A stretch of DNA of 64,000 nt, from contig CM070571.1 in the NCBI GenBank assembly GCA_036346355.1, positions 46,644,293 to 46,708,292 of the forward strand, written 5' to 3'. Positions within the stretch are counted from its first letter, which is position 1, and each line of letters opens with the position of its first letter. Positions 10,644 through 20,567 of this stretch are shown in pieces. The translations under genes and the position numbers were made by a program. Below the pieces are notes generated by a model. It was not told where the DNA came from and searched no databases. It saw nothing but the letters and a program-made list of their open reading frames with translations. This DNA is from Rhipidocladum racemiflorum. Taxonomy: Eukaryota; Streptophyta; Magnoliopsida; Poales; Poaceae.

Positions 10644-12491
10644 CTACTCGTAAAGCGTGCAAATAGCAATACACGAATAAACAATAGGCAAAAAGTGTCC
10701 AAACATCCAAATAAAATCCATAAACAGAGAGAACATAATTTTATGAATTTTTAGAAACTGGAATCGTCAAATTTGGAGTTAAAATGCAAAAGTTATGATT
10801 ATTTAAAGTTTAAATAATCAATTAAATAATTTTACAGAGAAAAACTTTAGTCCAAAAATTAAATAAAATTCATATTTAGGTAGATCTCAATTTTATATAA
10901 ATTTAGAAATTTGAATCACTCAAATCGGAGTTGAAATGCAAAAGTTATAAGCGTTTGAAGTTTGAATCAAAATCTGAAATCATTATTTCGAATTAATAAA
11001 TCATTTTCTTTTTCGGAAAATCATTTATTGCGTCAGCCTGAACACGTGTCAGCCTCTGATTGGTCTGGCGTCACCGGTCCATGGACTTGGTCCACGCTCG
11101 GCTCGGGTCTACCGTGGACCGGTCCACGGCCACGTGTCGCCGACATGTGGGCCCCACATGCTCGGTGTCACGCCGCGCAATTAACCGTCGCGGTCTAACT
11201 CGGCCGACATGCGGGCCCCACCGTGACGTCGGCGGTGGCGTCATGGTGCGGTTCGGTTGTCCCAGCGACACGCGGGCCGGCGTGTCGAGACACGCGTTTC
11301 ACGCGCGGCGTGGCGTGGCTTGGGTACCGCGTGGCACAATCTCGGCCGTTGATTTGAAAATCAACGGCCCAGATTGGATCTAGGCTTTACGTTCAAAACT
11401 ACACGGTTGATCCGGCCGTTCGATCTAGATCGGACGGTCGGATCTAATCTAATCTTGGCCGACGCGGCTAACCCTCGCCGCACGATCTAAATCTAACGGT
11501 TGAAATCTAATCGGGGGCGGGAATAGTAGCAGGCGGCGTGGCCTCACCTGCGTCGTTGGATCTTGATCCGACGGTTCACCGAGCTTCATGACGGCGATGG
11601 CACGCGCGGCGTGGGTTCACCAGCGCCGAGGATGAAGACCACGGCAATGGCGCGCTTGGGCGTCTCCGGCCAAGTGAGTGCACCCAACAGTGCGCCTTTG
11701 ACGCGAGGTTCTCGATCCGGGCTCGAACGCGGAGGATGACGAACGGCGCCAAAACGAAGGGAAACCGCGGCACACCCGAACTTCGGCGAAATCGTGAGGC
11801 GACGGCGTACGCTTAAGCGTGGAGATCCAGTGGCAAAACACGCGCACAGGAAGGAGCAAAAAGGCGGCGGTCGGATCCTTATATGGGGCCTCGGCGTGCG
11901 GGAATCCCACGAACCCTAACGAACACGGCGCTCTCCGACTTCGGTCACGGGAAGACGACGCAATCACGGCCGTCCCACGCGTCCGCTCAACGGCCCAGAT
12001 TCCCGGCGCAGCGGATCGGACCGGATCCTGGTCGAGCGATGCGGCTCAATTCTGGCCGTTGGATCTCGATCCAGCGGTTGGGATCGATTAGGTTTAGAAT
12101 TTGGTTCGGCCGAGTCACGTGGCTCGGTCGGACTCGAGTCCGACTTCGGGTTCCGACTTCGGTTGGATGAATAGTACTTGACCCGACATGATTTTCCAAA
12201 TGATTTAATAATTAAAATAATTTCCAGTAATTCCTTTAATTCATTAAAAATAGCAAAATACTCAGAAAAATTCCAGAAAAATTCTGGAAAATATTTTAGG
12301 GTATTTGGGACTCAAATAATATATTTCCAACAAAACTTTATTTGCAAAATTAAATTCTTTAATTATTTTAAAATGGAATAAATTCAAATAAATTCCAAAT
12401 AAATCCAAATAAATTCCAGAAAATTCCAAAAATTCACCAAAGTGCCAAATCACACATAGATTTAGGAAAAGCAAAATTTTGGGGTATTACA

Positions 12492-13607
12492 ACACCGTAG
12501 GACCCCGCCGGGTCCGTGGACCGGGTCCATGGAACGGGACACGTGGCAGCACCCGGGTGGTGCCACGTGTCATGATGACGTCATGCTGATGTCATCGGGG
12601 AGTTCGGTCTTGGCGTCGCCAGGCCGACGTGGACCAATGTGGTCTTGACACGTGTCATCTTGGCGCAATAAATCATTTTTTTCGAAAAAGAAATTATTTA
12701 TTTAATTCGGTTTATTGATTTTTAAATATAGTTTCAAACTTCAAACACTTATAACTTTTGTGTTTCAACTCCGATTTGAGTGATTCAAATTTCTAAATTT
12801 TCATAAAATTGAGACCTACTCAAATATGAATTTTAATTAATTTTTTATTATGAATTTTCCTCTGTTTTTATTTAATTAATAGTTTCTTTAAACTTTAAAT
12901 GATTACAACTTTTGCATTTTAACTCCGATTTAGGCGATTCCAGTTTCTAAAAATTTATAAAAATGTGCTCTCTCTGTTTACGATCTTTATTTGAATTTTT
13001 AATACTTTTTGCCTGCCGTTTATTTATTTATTGCTATTTGCACGCGTTACGAGTAGACGTTGAGGTGCCCGAAGGCTTCGAAGAAGTGTTGACCCAGGAG
13101 CCAGCTCAAGACCAAGAACAAGTACTCTTTGAAGGCAAGTTGTGCTTTGACCATGTTGATCCCATTTTGAAATTAATTTGATTTAAGTTATTACATGCTA
13201 GTTTAATTAGAAAATACTTTAATTAATTTTGGGAAATTAGTTAAATGACAACTTTGCACCATGACACCTTGATTATTATTTATGTGCCATGACCCCTTGT
13301 CACCCTAGTTGTGGATTATTAGTTGGACATTATTAAATTGCCAACATGGGTAGTTAGACCGATGTAGCATGCTTAGCCTTGCCACGTGACATGTTTTTGA
13401 CAATTACATGATAACATTGACTTAATGAGATATGTAACCTGTTTTGAGAAGTGTCATGTGTTATTGATGATGATGTTGATGGCACGTGGTGCATGGTAAT
13501 CAACTGGGGGTTTGATAAATAGTTTTCGACCGGGGCATGTGGCAAGAATGATCGGGTGGGCCAGTTGTGGCATCGGGAAGGATGATTTGGTTCTTCGGGT
13601 AGTCTTG
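12492..13607 (+). repeat. L2 LTR, middle segment (first copy)
   Basis: The L2 LTR continues here after L3. ACACC at 12492-12496 is the second copy of L3's target site, and the segment ends at TCTTG 13603-13607, the target site of the Angela-like LTR. It contains exon A at 13057-13134. The whole segment recurs at 34773-35891 with few differences, mostly at CTGAC or CAG motifs. Confidence 0.92.
13057..13134 (+). CDS. Candidate internal exon (exon A) in L2, first copy
   Basis: This 78-nt open segment follows GAGTAG and is followed by GCAAGT. It encodes a stretch with VEVPEGFEEVLTQEPAQDQE. Compared with the L4 type (52824-52904) it lacks one codon and differs at about ten bases, most of them silent third positions (for example GAG/GAA, CCC/CCG, GGC/GGA, TTC/TTT, GTG/GTA, ACC/ACT). 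That pattern suggests past selection on a protein. No start codon is assigned. Confidence 0.5.
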
Positions 13608-14493
13608 TGTTAGTGCTATGCCCTTGAGGCAATCATATGGATGATTGTAACATGACTATGTTTATGAATAATAATATGATTATTGGTCCAATGAATGTAT
13701 ATCATTGTTTTGATCAACAAGTGTGTGACTTGTTTATGAAGCTCTTTACTTATTGATATAATTCGATAAATATCTCTGATCGGATATCATCGTATAGGAC
13801 AACGATGAATAGATTAGCACATGTATTGTTCGATGATCATGTTTCATAGATCATGGGATATGGAGATATCATCAATACATTGTGGACGCATGTCGAAGAA
13901 CATGTGTTAGATAGACCCACAATGGGACACTGCGAGAATGTTATTGTGAAATCATGTGCTGAAAAATTGGCTTTGAACTGAAAAATTAACTTAGAATTGG
14001 TTTTGCAAAATGTGCTTGTGCATGTGTTTGACAATTTGACAAGAAACAGTAAGTTTCGTTTTTACGCGCGGGACCAAGTTCTTAAAAGACGGTAAGTTTT
14101 ACATGTACGCCAGACCAAATTTTTTGGTCCGTCGTGAATGGCTTTTTGCTCGATTAGGGTTTGTGCAAATTTGGACTTTGAATTTTGATTTGTTTTTGAG
14201 ATTATGAAATTTGTGAGAATTTCATGATGCTTGAAGTGGACTTTATGCAATGCTCGTGTGAGTATTTGCATGGATTGATGTGAGTCAAGTCGTGGACTTG
14301 TGCTCGGAATTGTTTTGTGGTTTGTTCATGTGCAGGTATTGCTCGAAGACGAATGTGGTCGATGACGGGACCGGAACTAGGTTCATGGAGGAACTGAGGT
14401 TCGGGACTAGGTTCAGGAGGAACTGAGGTCTTGGTGGTCAATGATGTCATGCGGGACGTTCGGGCTAAGAGAATGGTGCACATGAAGAATGGT

Positions 14494-14612
14494 TAGTCAC
14501 GTGAGAATGGCAGGAGGTCATTGGCATGCAAAGTGTTAGTCACGTGAGTAAGGCAGGTGGCCATACGCGTGCAAAGTGTTAGTCACGTGAGTATGGTAGG
14601 GTTGCCATACGC
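14494..14612 (+). promoter_or_regulatory. Triple G-box repeat upstream of SIRE-type LTR promoter
   Basis: Three tandem units of about 43 bp each contain AGTCACGTGAG, with the G-box CACGTG at 14498-14503, 14541-14546 and 14584-14589, followed by a GCGTGCAA-type stretch. They lie about 100-220 bp upstream of CTTTAAATAG (14715-14724), the likely TATA box. The same array is in all four LTR copies here. Plant bZIP and bHLH factors bind CACGTG, so an enhancer role is plausible. Confidence 0.6.
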
Positions 14613-14714
14613 GTGCAAGAGTTGTACTCGGCCAGGTTGGGCCAAGTAGAGTTGTGTTGGATATGATTCCTTCTAGGAATAGGAATCGTATTCAGAACTC
14701 CTTGTGGGTTGGTC

Positions 14715-14724
14715 CTTTAAATAG
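14715..14724 (+). promoter_or_regulatory. SIRE-type LTR TATA box
   Basis: CTTTAAATAG lies downstream of the G-box array. Equivalent sites are at 49058-49067 (plus strand) and, on the minus strand, 19648-19657 and 27758-27767. Confidence 0.6.
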
Positions 14725-16002
14725 GAGGGGTGTCTCCTGTTGAAGGGCAATCAATCGAATTGAGGAGAGCTAGGCGCATAGAGCCTTGGGCTCAAAGTTT
14801 AGGGTTTGTACTCTTTTGATGGGAGTACTTTAGACAAAAGAAATAAAGATCAATTCTTCTAGTTCCCGCATTGCTTCAACGTTCTCTTTTTGGTTCTTGT
14901 TTGCATGCTTGTTCTAGTTCTAGATTGGTTTTTGTTCTTTAAGTTTTATCTTGATTTGATCCATCAAAAACCTCTCTAGGGTATTGATCTAGTGTTTCTC
15001 AAAGTCTAGTTGATCAATCTTTTGTCGTTCTTGTTTAATCTTGAAGTTTTGATTAGATTGATTTTCGTCAAGTTCTGGAACAGCAAGCTTGCAAAGCTCA
15101 TAACTTTTGATCCGTAAGTCTGATCGAGCTAATTCTTTTGGGTTTGATTCGTATTGGAATCTAGTTTCTTGTGTCCAAATTTTAGATCGTTACGACGGTT
15201 GGATCTCCAGGAATTATCGTTTTACCAAACCTCTATCATTCTGTTTTGTCGAAAACGAGGCAATTATTGGGTTCTGTTTTGGGGTGAACTTTTAATAGAT
15301 CAAGAATTTGGTTTTAGCTTCCGCACAATCATTCACCCCCCCTCTGATTGCTATATTCGTATACTTCGATCCTACAACATTCTTATGTGTCATCGATGTA
15401 TCTCATACATAGTAGATGTATGATCCTTAGACCTGAGATTGTCATGTTCCCTACATGTGTAATAGTTTACCTTGGGGTTGCCAAACACTATTTCCTAACC
15501 GAATAGTTATAAAGGTAGCTTTCATGTTTACTATGAAACATGCAGAGGGAAGTGAGCAGTCAAGATGGAATTTGCCACTCCAATGTAACGGAGATATATG
15601 TCTAGGCCACTCATGTGATATGATTAAGGAAGTGCATGGCCATGCCGTGATTGAGAAGTCAATCACAACTTATTAATATATCACGGATACGAGAGATGGA
15701 TTGAACTGTCAAAGGATGACATGCTTCTCGCCTTGAGTTCGATCTTCATATAGTTTGGCAAAGGGATTATTACATCAGTAATTTAATCATATGCGTTTGG
15801 GAGTTGGCATGCTCGCAAGGAGCCGCATCGACTATTGGATTAGAAAAAGGGTTTTCCGAATCCATGTCCAAATGCGCATGAACCGACAGTGGTCACACAC
15901 TTAATCTGGCCGACGCATTAATTCGGATTGGATCCGTAATTAATGGACCTCGTGGGCTTAGCGCGTAGATGGGCCCTGACTGCCTAGGGTTTCACCTCGT
16001 GG

Positions 16003-16012
16003 CTATATAAGG
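16003..16012 (+). promoter_or_regulatory. Angela-type LTR TATA box
   Basis: CTATATAAGG is a strong TATA match. It is repeated at 50350-50359 in the second LTR copy. Confidence 0.7.
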
Positions 16013-16190
16013 AGGGGAGGAGGCTAGACGCAGAATACACTTTCGTGTGGTTTAGAGGTGTTTCGCCAGAAACCCTAGCCACCTCCTCTCGTTGCCCCTG
16101 CTGAGCGACCCGGTGCTTGCACACCGACGCACGACGTTCCATCCCCGTACGTGTGGACTGCTGTGGTGACGCTGCTGCTACTGCGGCGTG

Positions 16191-16282
16191 GAGAGGATGA
16201 TCTGCGGCGAGGATGATCCAAGGCGAGGACGATCCGCGGCGGGGACGATCCGAGGCGAGGACGATCCGTGCCGAGAACGATC
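16191..16282 (+). repeat. 16-bp tandem repeat in Angela-type LTR
   Basis: About six imperfect units of GAGGCGAGGACGATCC lie downstream of the TATA box. The second LTR copy (50533-50610) has about five, so the array has changed by one unit since the duplication. Confidence 0.8.
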
Positions 16283-16389
16283 CACTACAATGACGTGCGA
16301 AGGATTCCGCAACTGCACGTCTAGTGGTAATAGATCTATGATCCCCTTCTTGCGAGTAGCTTTTCTGGTTTGCGGTAGAAATTTTAATT

Positions 16390-17289
16390 TGCGGCGTGGG
16401 TTCACCGGCGCCGAGGACGAAGACCACGACAGCGGCGCTTCGGGGCGTCTCCGGCCAAGTGAGTGCACCCAACAGGTGCGCCTTGACGCGAGGTTCTCAG
16501 ATCCGGGCTCGAACGCGGCGGAGGATGACGAACGGCGCCGGAAACGAAGGGAGACCGCGGCGGCACACCCCGAACTTCGGCGAGAAATCGTGAGGCGACG
16601 GCGGCTGCTTAAGCGTGGAGATCCAGGGAAAAACACATGCACAGGAAGGAGCAAAAAGGCGGCGGGGTCGGATCCTTATATGGGGCCTCGACGTGCGGGA
16701 ATCCCACGAACCCTAACGGACACGGCGGCGCTCTCCGACTCGGTCACGGGAAGACGACGCAATCACGGCCCACGCTGGCGTCCCGCTCAACGGCCCAGAT
16801 TCCCCGGGCGCAACGGATCCGGACCGGATCCGGTCGAAGCGATGCGGCTCAATTCCTGACCGTTGGATCTCGATCCAACGGTTAGGATCGATTAGGTTTA
16901 GAGCTGGTTCGGTCGAGTCACGTGGCTCGGGTCGGACGCGAGTCCGACTCGGGTTCCGACTCGGTCGGATGAATAGTACTTGACCCGACTTGATTTTCCA
17001 GCGATTTAATAATTAAAATAATTTCCAGTAATTCCTTTAATTCATTAAAAATAGCAAAATACTCAGAAAAATTCCAGAAAAATTCGAAAATATTTTAGGT
17101 ATTTGGGACTCAAATAAAATATTTCCAACAAAACTTTATTTGCAAAATTAAATTCTTTAATTATTTTAAAATGGAATAAATTCAAATAAATTCCAAATAA
17201 ATCCAAATAAATTCCAAAAAATTCCAAAAATTCACCAAAGTGCCAAATCACACATAGATTTAGGAAAAGCAAAATTTTGGGGTGTTACA
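16390..17289 (-). repeat. G1 3' LTR remnant
   Basis: These 900 bp match the 5' part of the family B LTR (33873-34772). The LTR start is at 17289 (TGTAACACCCC on the minus strand) next to the polypurine tract. The rest of the LTR is missing, replaced by the Angela LTR with about 1 bp of shared sequence at the joint. A TATA-like site is at 16674-16683. Confidence 0.92.
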
Positions 17290-17331
17290 AACCTCCCCTT
17301 AATGAATCTTGTCCCCGAGATTCAGGGCTTG

Positions 17332-18981
17332 CTAAAGGAATAGGTTCGGAAACTCTTTCTTCAAATCCTCTTCGCGTTCCCAAGTCGCTTCGCTTTCTTC
17401 ATGATTGCTCCACTGAACTCTACAGAAACGGGTTGACTTGTTCCTCGTCTCTCGATCCATTGTGTCTAGAATCTTCACGGGATGCTCCTTGTAAGTCAAA
17501 TCTTCTTGCAACTCGATTGACTCTAGCGGTGTCTGTTCCTCAGGTACTCGGAGACACTTCTTCAACTGGGACACATGGAATACGTCATGTACTCCTGCTA
17601 ACGACTGTGGCAACTCCAGCTGATAAGCAACTTCGCCTCTGCGGCTCAAAATCTTAAATGGTCCAACATAACGGGGTGCGAGTTTCCCTTTGGCATGGAA
17701 CCTCTTAACTCCTCTGAGCGGCGTGACTCTGAGGTATACGAAATCTTCTGGTTCGAAATTCAGGTCTCGGCGACGGTTGTCAGCATAACTCTTCTGTCGT
17801 GATTGGGCTACTTTCAACCTTTCCCTGATCATGGCAATCTGTTCTTCAGCTTCTTGAAGAATATCAGGCCCGAAGACATGGCGCTCGCCGGTCTCATTCC
17901 AATTCAATGGCGTCCGACAGGGTCGACCATACAGTGCCTCAAAAGGTGACATCTGTAAACTAGCCTGGTAACTATTGTTGTAACTGAACTCGGCATACGG
18001 CAAACTCTTATCCCAAGAGGTAGCATAAGCCAATGCACATGCTCTTAACATATCCTCCAGAATCTGATTGACTCTTTCGGTCTGTCCATCCGTCTGTGGA
18101 TGATAGGGTACATCTTGAAGTTCAAACGGGTTCCCATGGCCTCATGCAACTTATTCAGAACCTTGAGGTAAATTGGGTACCTCTCTGCGATACAATCCTC
18201 TTTGGCACTCCGTGCAAACAGACGATCCTGATCATGTACAATTACGCTAATTTATCTCCCGAGTAAGTGGTCTTCACGGGATAAAATGGGCTACTTTGGT
18301 CAAACGATCCACTATAACCCATATGGAGTCATAACCTCCTTGAGTCTTAGGCAACCGGTAATGAAATCCATTCCGATTTCCTCCCACTTCCACTCAGGTA
18401 TTTTCAGTGTAGCAATCTCGCTGGTCTCTCGATGCATTGCCTTGACTCTCTGGCATACGTCGCACAATGCAACATGCTCGGCAACTTCACGCTTCATGCT
18501 CGGCCACCAGAATCTTTCCTTCAAATCCTGATACATTTTGGCGCTTCCAGGATGAATTGAATACTTGGAGTCATGGGCTTCTTCTAGAATCAGTTGCTTT
18601 AATTCCTTCTTGTTCGGCACACAAATGCGATCCTTCATCCATAACATGCCTTGCTCATCCAACTTGAAATCCTCTGCCTTGCCTTCTTCCTTGATGGACT
18701 TAATCCTGCGGATCTTGTCATCATCCTTCTGTCCTTCCCGGATCTGATCCTCTAGGGTAGGCTTCACTTCCAATGCGGCCAAGAATCCGCTAGGTACCAC
18801 CTCAATCTTCATTCTCTGGAAATCCTCACACAGCTCATCCTCACTTGTGGCTAGCAACATGCTCACAGTATGGCTTTTCCGACTCAGAGCATCGGCTACT
18901 ACGTTGGCCTTCCCGGGATGGTAATGGATTCCAACATTGTAGTCCTTGATCAACTCTAACCACCTCCTCTGCCTCATATTC
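17332..18981 (-). pseudogene. pol: G1 pol, 3' part: RNase H end, integrase, chromodomain
   Basis: This part encodes the DNA integration enzyme of G1. The segment 18312-18981 reads from the end of RNase H (DLNMRQRRWLELIKDYNVG) into the integrase zinc-binding domain (EEAHDSKYSIHPG near 18590, then CDVCQRVK near 18445) and the core start (IGMDFITG). Frame breaks lie at about 18050-18400. The 239-codon open stretch 17332-18051 holds the integrase C-terminal part (YAEFSYNNSYQASLQMSPFE, KGKLAPRYVGPF) and a chromodomain (CRVQWSNHEESEATWEREED, about 17365-17430), which in chromoviruses directs insertion to chromatin marks. The left end of the Copia insertion cuts the frame at 18987. Confidence 0.88.
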
Positions 18982-18986
18982 AGATC

Positions 18987-20567
18987 TGTAGGATCGAAGT
19001 ATACGAATATAGCAATCAGAGGGGGGGTGAATGATTGTGCGGAAGCTAAAACCAAATTCTTGATCTATTAAAAGTTCACCCCAAAACAGAACCAAAAAAT
19101 TGCCTTGTTTTCGACAAAAACAGAATGACAGAGGTTCAGTAAAACGTGAATTACTGGAGATCCAACCGTCGGAACGATCTGAAATTTGGACACAAGAAAC
19201 TAGATTCCAATACGAATCAAACCCAAAAAGAATCAGCTCGATCGGACTTATGGATCAAAAGTTATGAGCTTTGTACGCTTGCTGATCCAGAACTTGACGA
19301 GAATCAATCTAATCAAAACTTCAAGACGAAACAAGATCTTCAAAAGAATAATCAACTAGACTTTGAGAAACTCTAAATCAATACCCTAGAGAGGTTTTTG
19401 ATGGATCAAATCAAGATAAACCTTGAAGAACAAAAACCAATCTAGAACTAGAACAAGCATGCAAACAAGAACCAAAACAGAAAATACTGTAGCGACGTGG
19501 TTATCAGAGCACGCAAAAATCTTGGAAGAATTGATCTTTATTTCTTGTCTAAAATACTCTCATCAAAAGAGTACAAACCCTAAAACCAAGCTCAAAGCTT
19601 GATGCGCTCAGCTCTACTTGGTGCCTTTCAACAGGAGACCACCCCTCCTATTTAAAGGACCAACCCACAAGGAGTTCTGAATACAATTCCTATTCCCGAG
19701 AAGGAATCAGATTCAACACAACTCTACTTGGCCCAACCTGGCCGAGTACAACTCTTGCACGCGTATGGCAACCCTACCATACTCACGTGACTAACACTTT
19801 GCACGCGTATGGCCACCTGCCATACTCACGTGACTAACACTTTGCACGCGAATGACCTCCTGCCATTCTCACGTGACTAACCATTCTTCATGTGCACCAT
19901 TCTCTTAGCCCGAACGTCCCGCATGACATCTTTGACTACCAAGACCTCAGTTCCTCCCTGAACCTAGTCCCGAACCTCAGCTCCTCCATGAACCTAGTTC
20001 CGGTCCCGTCATCGACCACGTTCGTCTTCGAGCAATACCTGCACATGAACAAACCACAAAACAATTCCGAGCACAAGTCCACGACTTGACTCACATTAAT
20101 CCATGCAACTACTCACACGAGCATTGCATAAAATCCACTTCAAAATAAGCATCATGAAATCATCACAAATTTCATAATCTCAAGGTCAAACCATTTCAAT
20201 TCTTGCAAAAACCTTCAAACCGAGCAAAACATGTTCACAACGGACCAAAAATAAAAATCCTAGAAAAAGTCCATTCACGACGGACAAGAAATCTCTGTCC
20301 GGCGTACATGTGAAACTCTCAGTTCCAAGAAGAAAACATTCCGGTGAAAACATGTTCACAACGGACCCAAAAACTTTGTCCGTTGTACATGCGAAAACAA
20401 TCCTCAAAAAGCCATTCACAACAGACCCAAAAACTTTGTCCGTTGTACATGTGAAACTTACTGGTTTCTTGGAAAATTGTCAAAACACATGAACAAACAC
20501 ATTTTGCAAATTCAAATCTAAGTTAATTTTTCAGTTCAAAGCCAATTTTTCAGCACATGATTTCACA
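18987..20567 (-). repeat. SIRE-type element 3' LTR
   Basis: This 1,581-bp LTR is nearly identical to 27097-28678. It has the G-box repeats (about 19745-19885), a TATA-like site (19648-19657) and a hairpin array (20230-20450). A poly-C run of seven lies near its end (19021-19027 on the plus strand is GGGGGGG). Confidence 0.95.
20230..20450. repeat. Array of ACGGAC/GTCCGT hairpins in SIRE-type LTR
   Basis: At least three units have arms such as ACAACGGAC and GTCCGTTGT around an 11-nt A/T-rich loop (about 20355-20385 and 20415-20450, with a diverged ACGACGGAC unit near 20277-20305), each followed by TACATG. The same array is at about 28340-28560. Solo LTRs 13945-15376 and 48285-49721 have a shorter version. 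Confidence 0.75.

Larger units (their letters stand above)
9031..12491 (-). mobile_element. Family B Gypsy solo LTR L3
   Basis: This is a complete 3,461-bp LTR on the minus strand: TGTAATACCCC at its 5' end (12491) and GGTCCCGACA at its 3' end (9031). It is flanked by ACACC at 9026-9030 and 12492-12496 and has no internal region. The stretch from about 10395 onward nearly matches the 5' LTR of G1 (32656-34772), and G1 has the same right-hand flank, so L3 and G1 look like two versions of one insertion. Differences between them cluster at CTG, CAG and CCGG. A TATA-like CATATAAGG lies at 11877-11886 on the minus strand. Confidence 0.95.
13945..15376 (+). mobile_element. SIRE/Maximus-type Copia solo LTR, first copy
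   Basis: It starts TGTGAAATCATGTGCTG and ends TTCGATCCTACA, the same ends as the LTRs of the full Copia element at 18987-28678 (other strand). No internal region is present. The flanks GTTAT and ACATT do not match, so there is no clean target duplication. The copy in the second segment (48285-49721) has the same flanks, so insertion predates the duplication. It is about 150 bp shorter than the full element's LTRs because it has fewer hairpin repeats near 14050-14150. Confidence 0.9.
13608..16390 (+). mobile_element. Angela/BARE-type Copia solo LTR, first copy, 3' end missing
   Basis: It begins TGTTAGTGCTATGCCCTTGA after target site TCTTG. This is close to the start of Angela/BARE/WIS Copia LTRs of Triticeae as I remember them, as is the later phrase CCTTAGACCTGAGATTGTCA. 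It is interrupted by a SIRE-type solo LTR (13945-15376). A TATA box CTATATAAGG lies at 16003-16012. The LTR breaks off at about 16390 after TTTTAATTTG. The second copy continues for another 30 bases to CCCCAACA and target site TCTTG (50749-50754). The break marks the edge of the duplication. Confidence 0.85.

Noticed and set aside
14494..14612. CRISPR-like regular repeats
   Set aside because: Only three tandem units without unique spacers, in plant LTR sequence. Treated as an enhancer-like array.
15451..15676. Opposed 71-73 codon ORFs, repeated at 49796-50021
   Set aside because: They lie inside the Angela-type LTR. Repetition comes from the duplication, and no coding signal is seen.
17332..18051. 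Possible host chromodomain protein gene
   Set aside because: It is the C-terminal end of a Gypsy integrase, contiguous with the pol and the LTR of G1, with the same domain in G2 and E1.
18312..19055. Fusion of a pol frame with LTR sequence as a new gene
   Set aside because: The first 25 codons come from chance reading into the SIRE-type LTR at the insertion joint (18987). The real frame is pol up to 18981.
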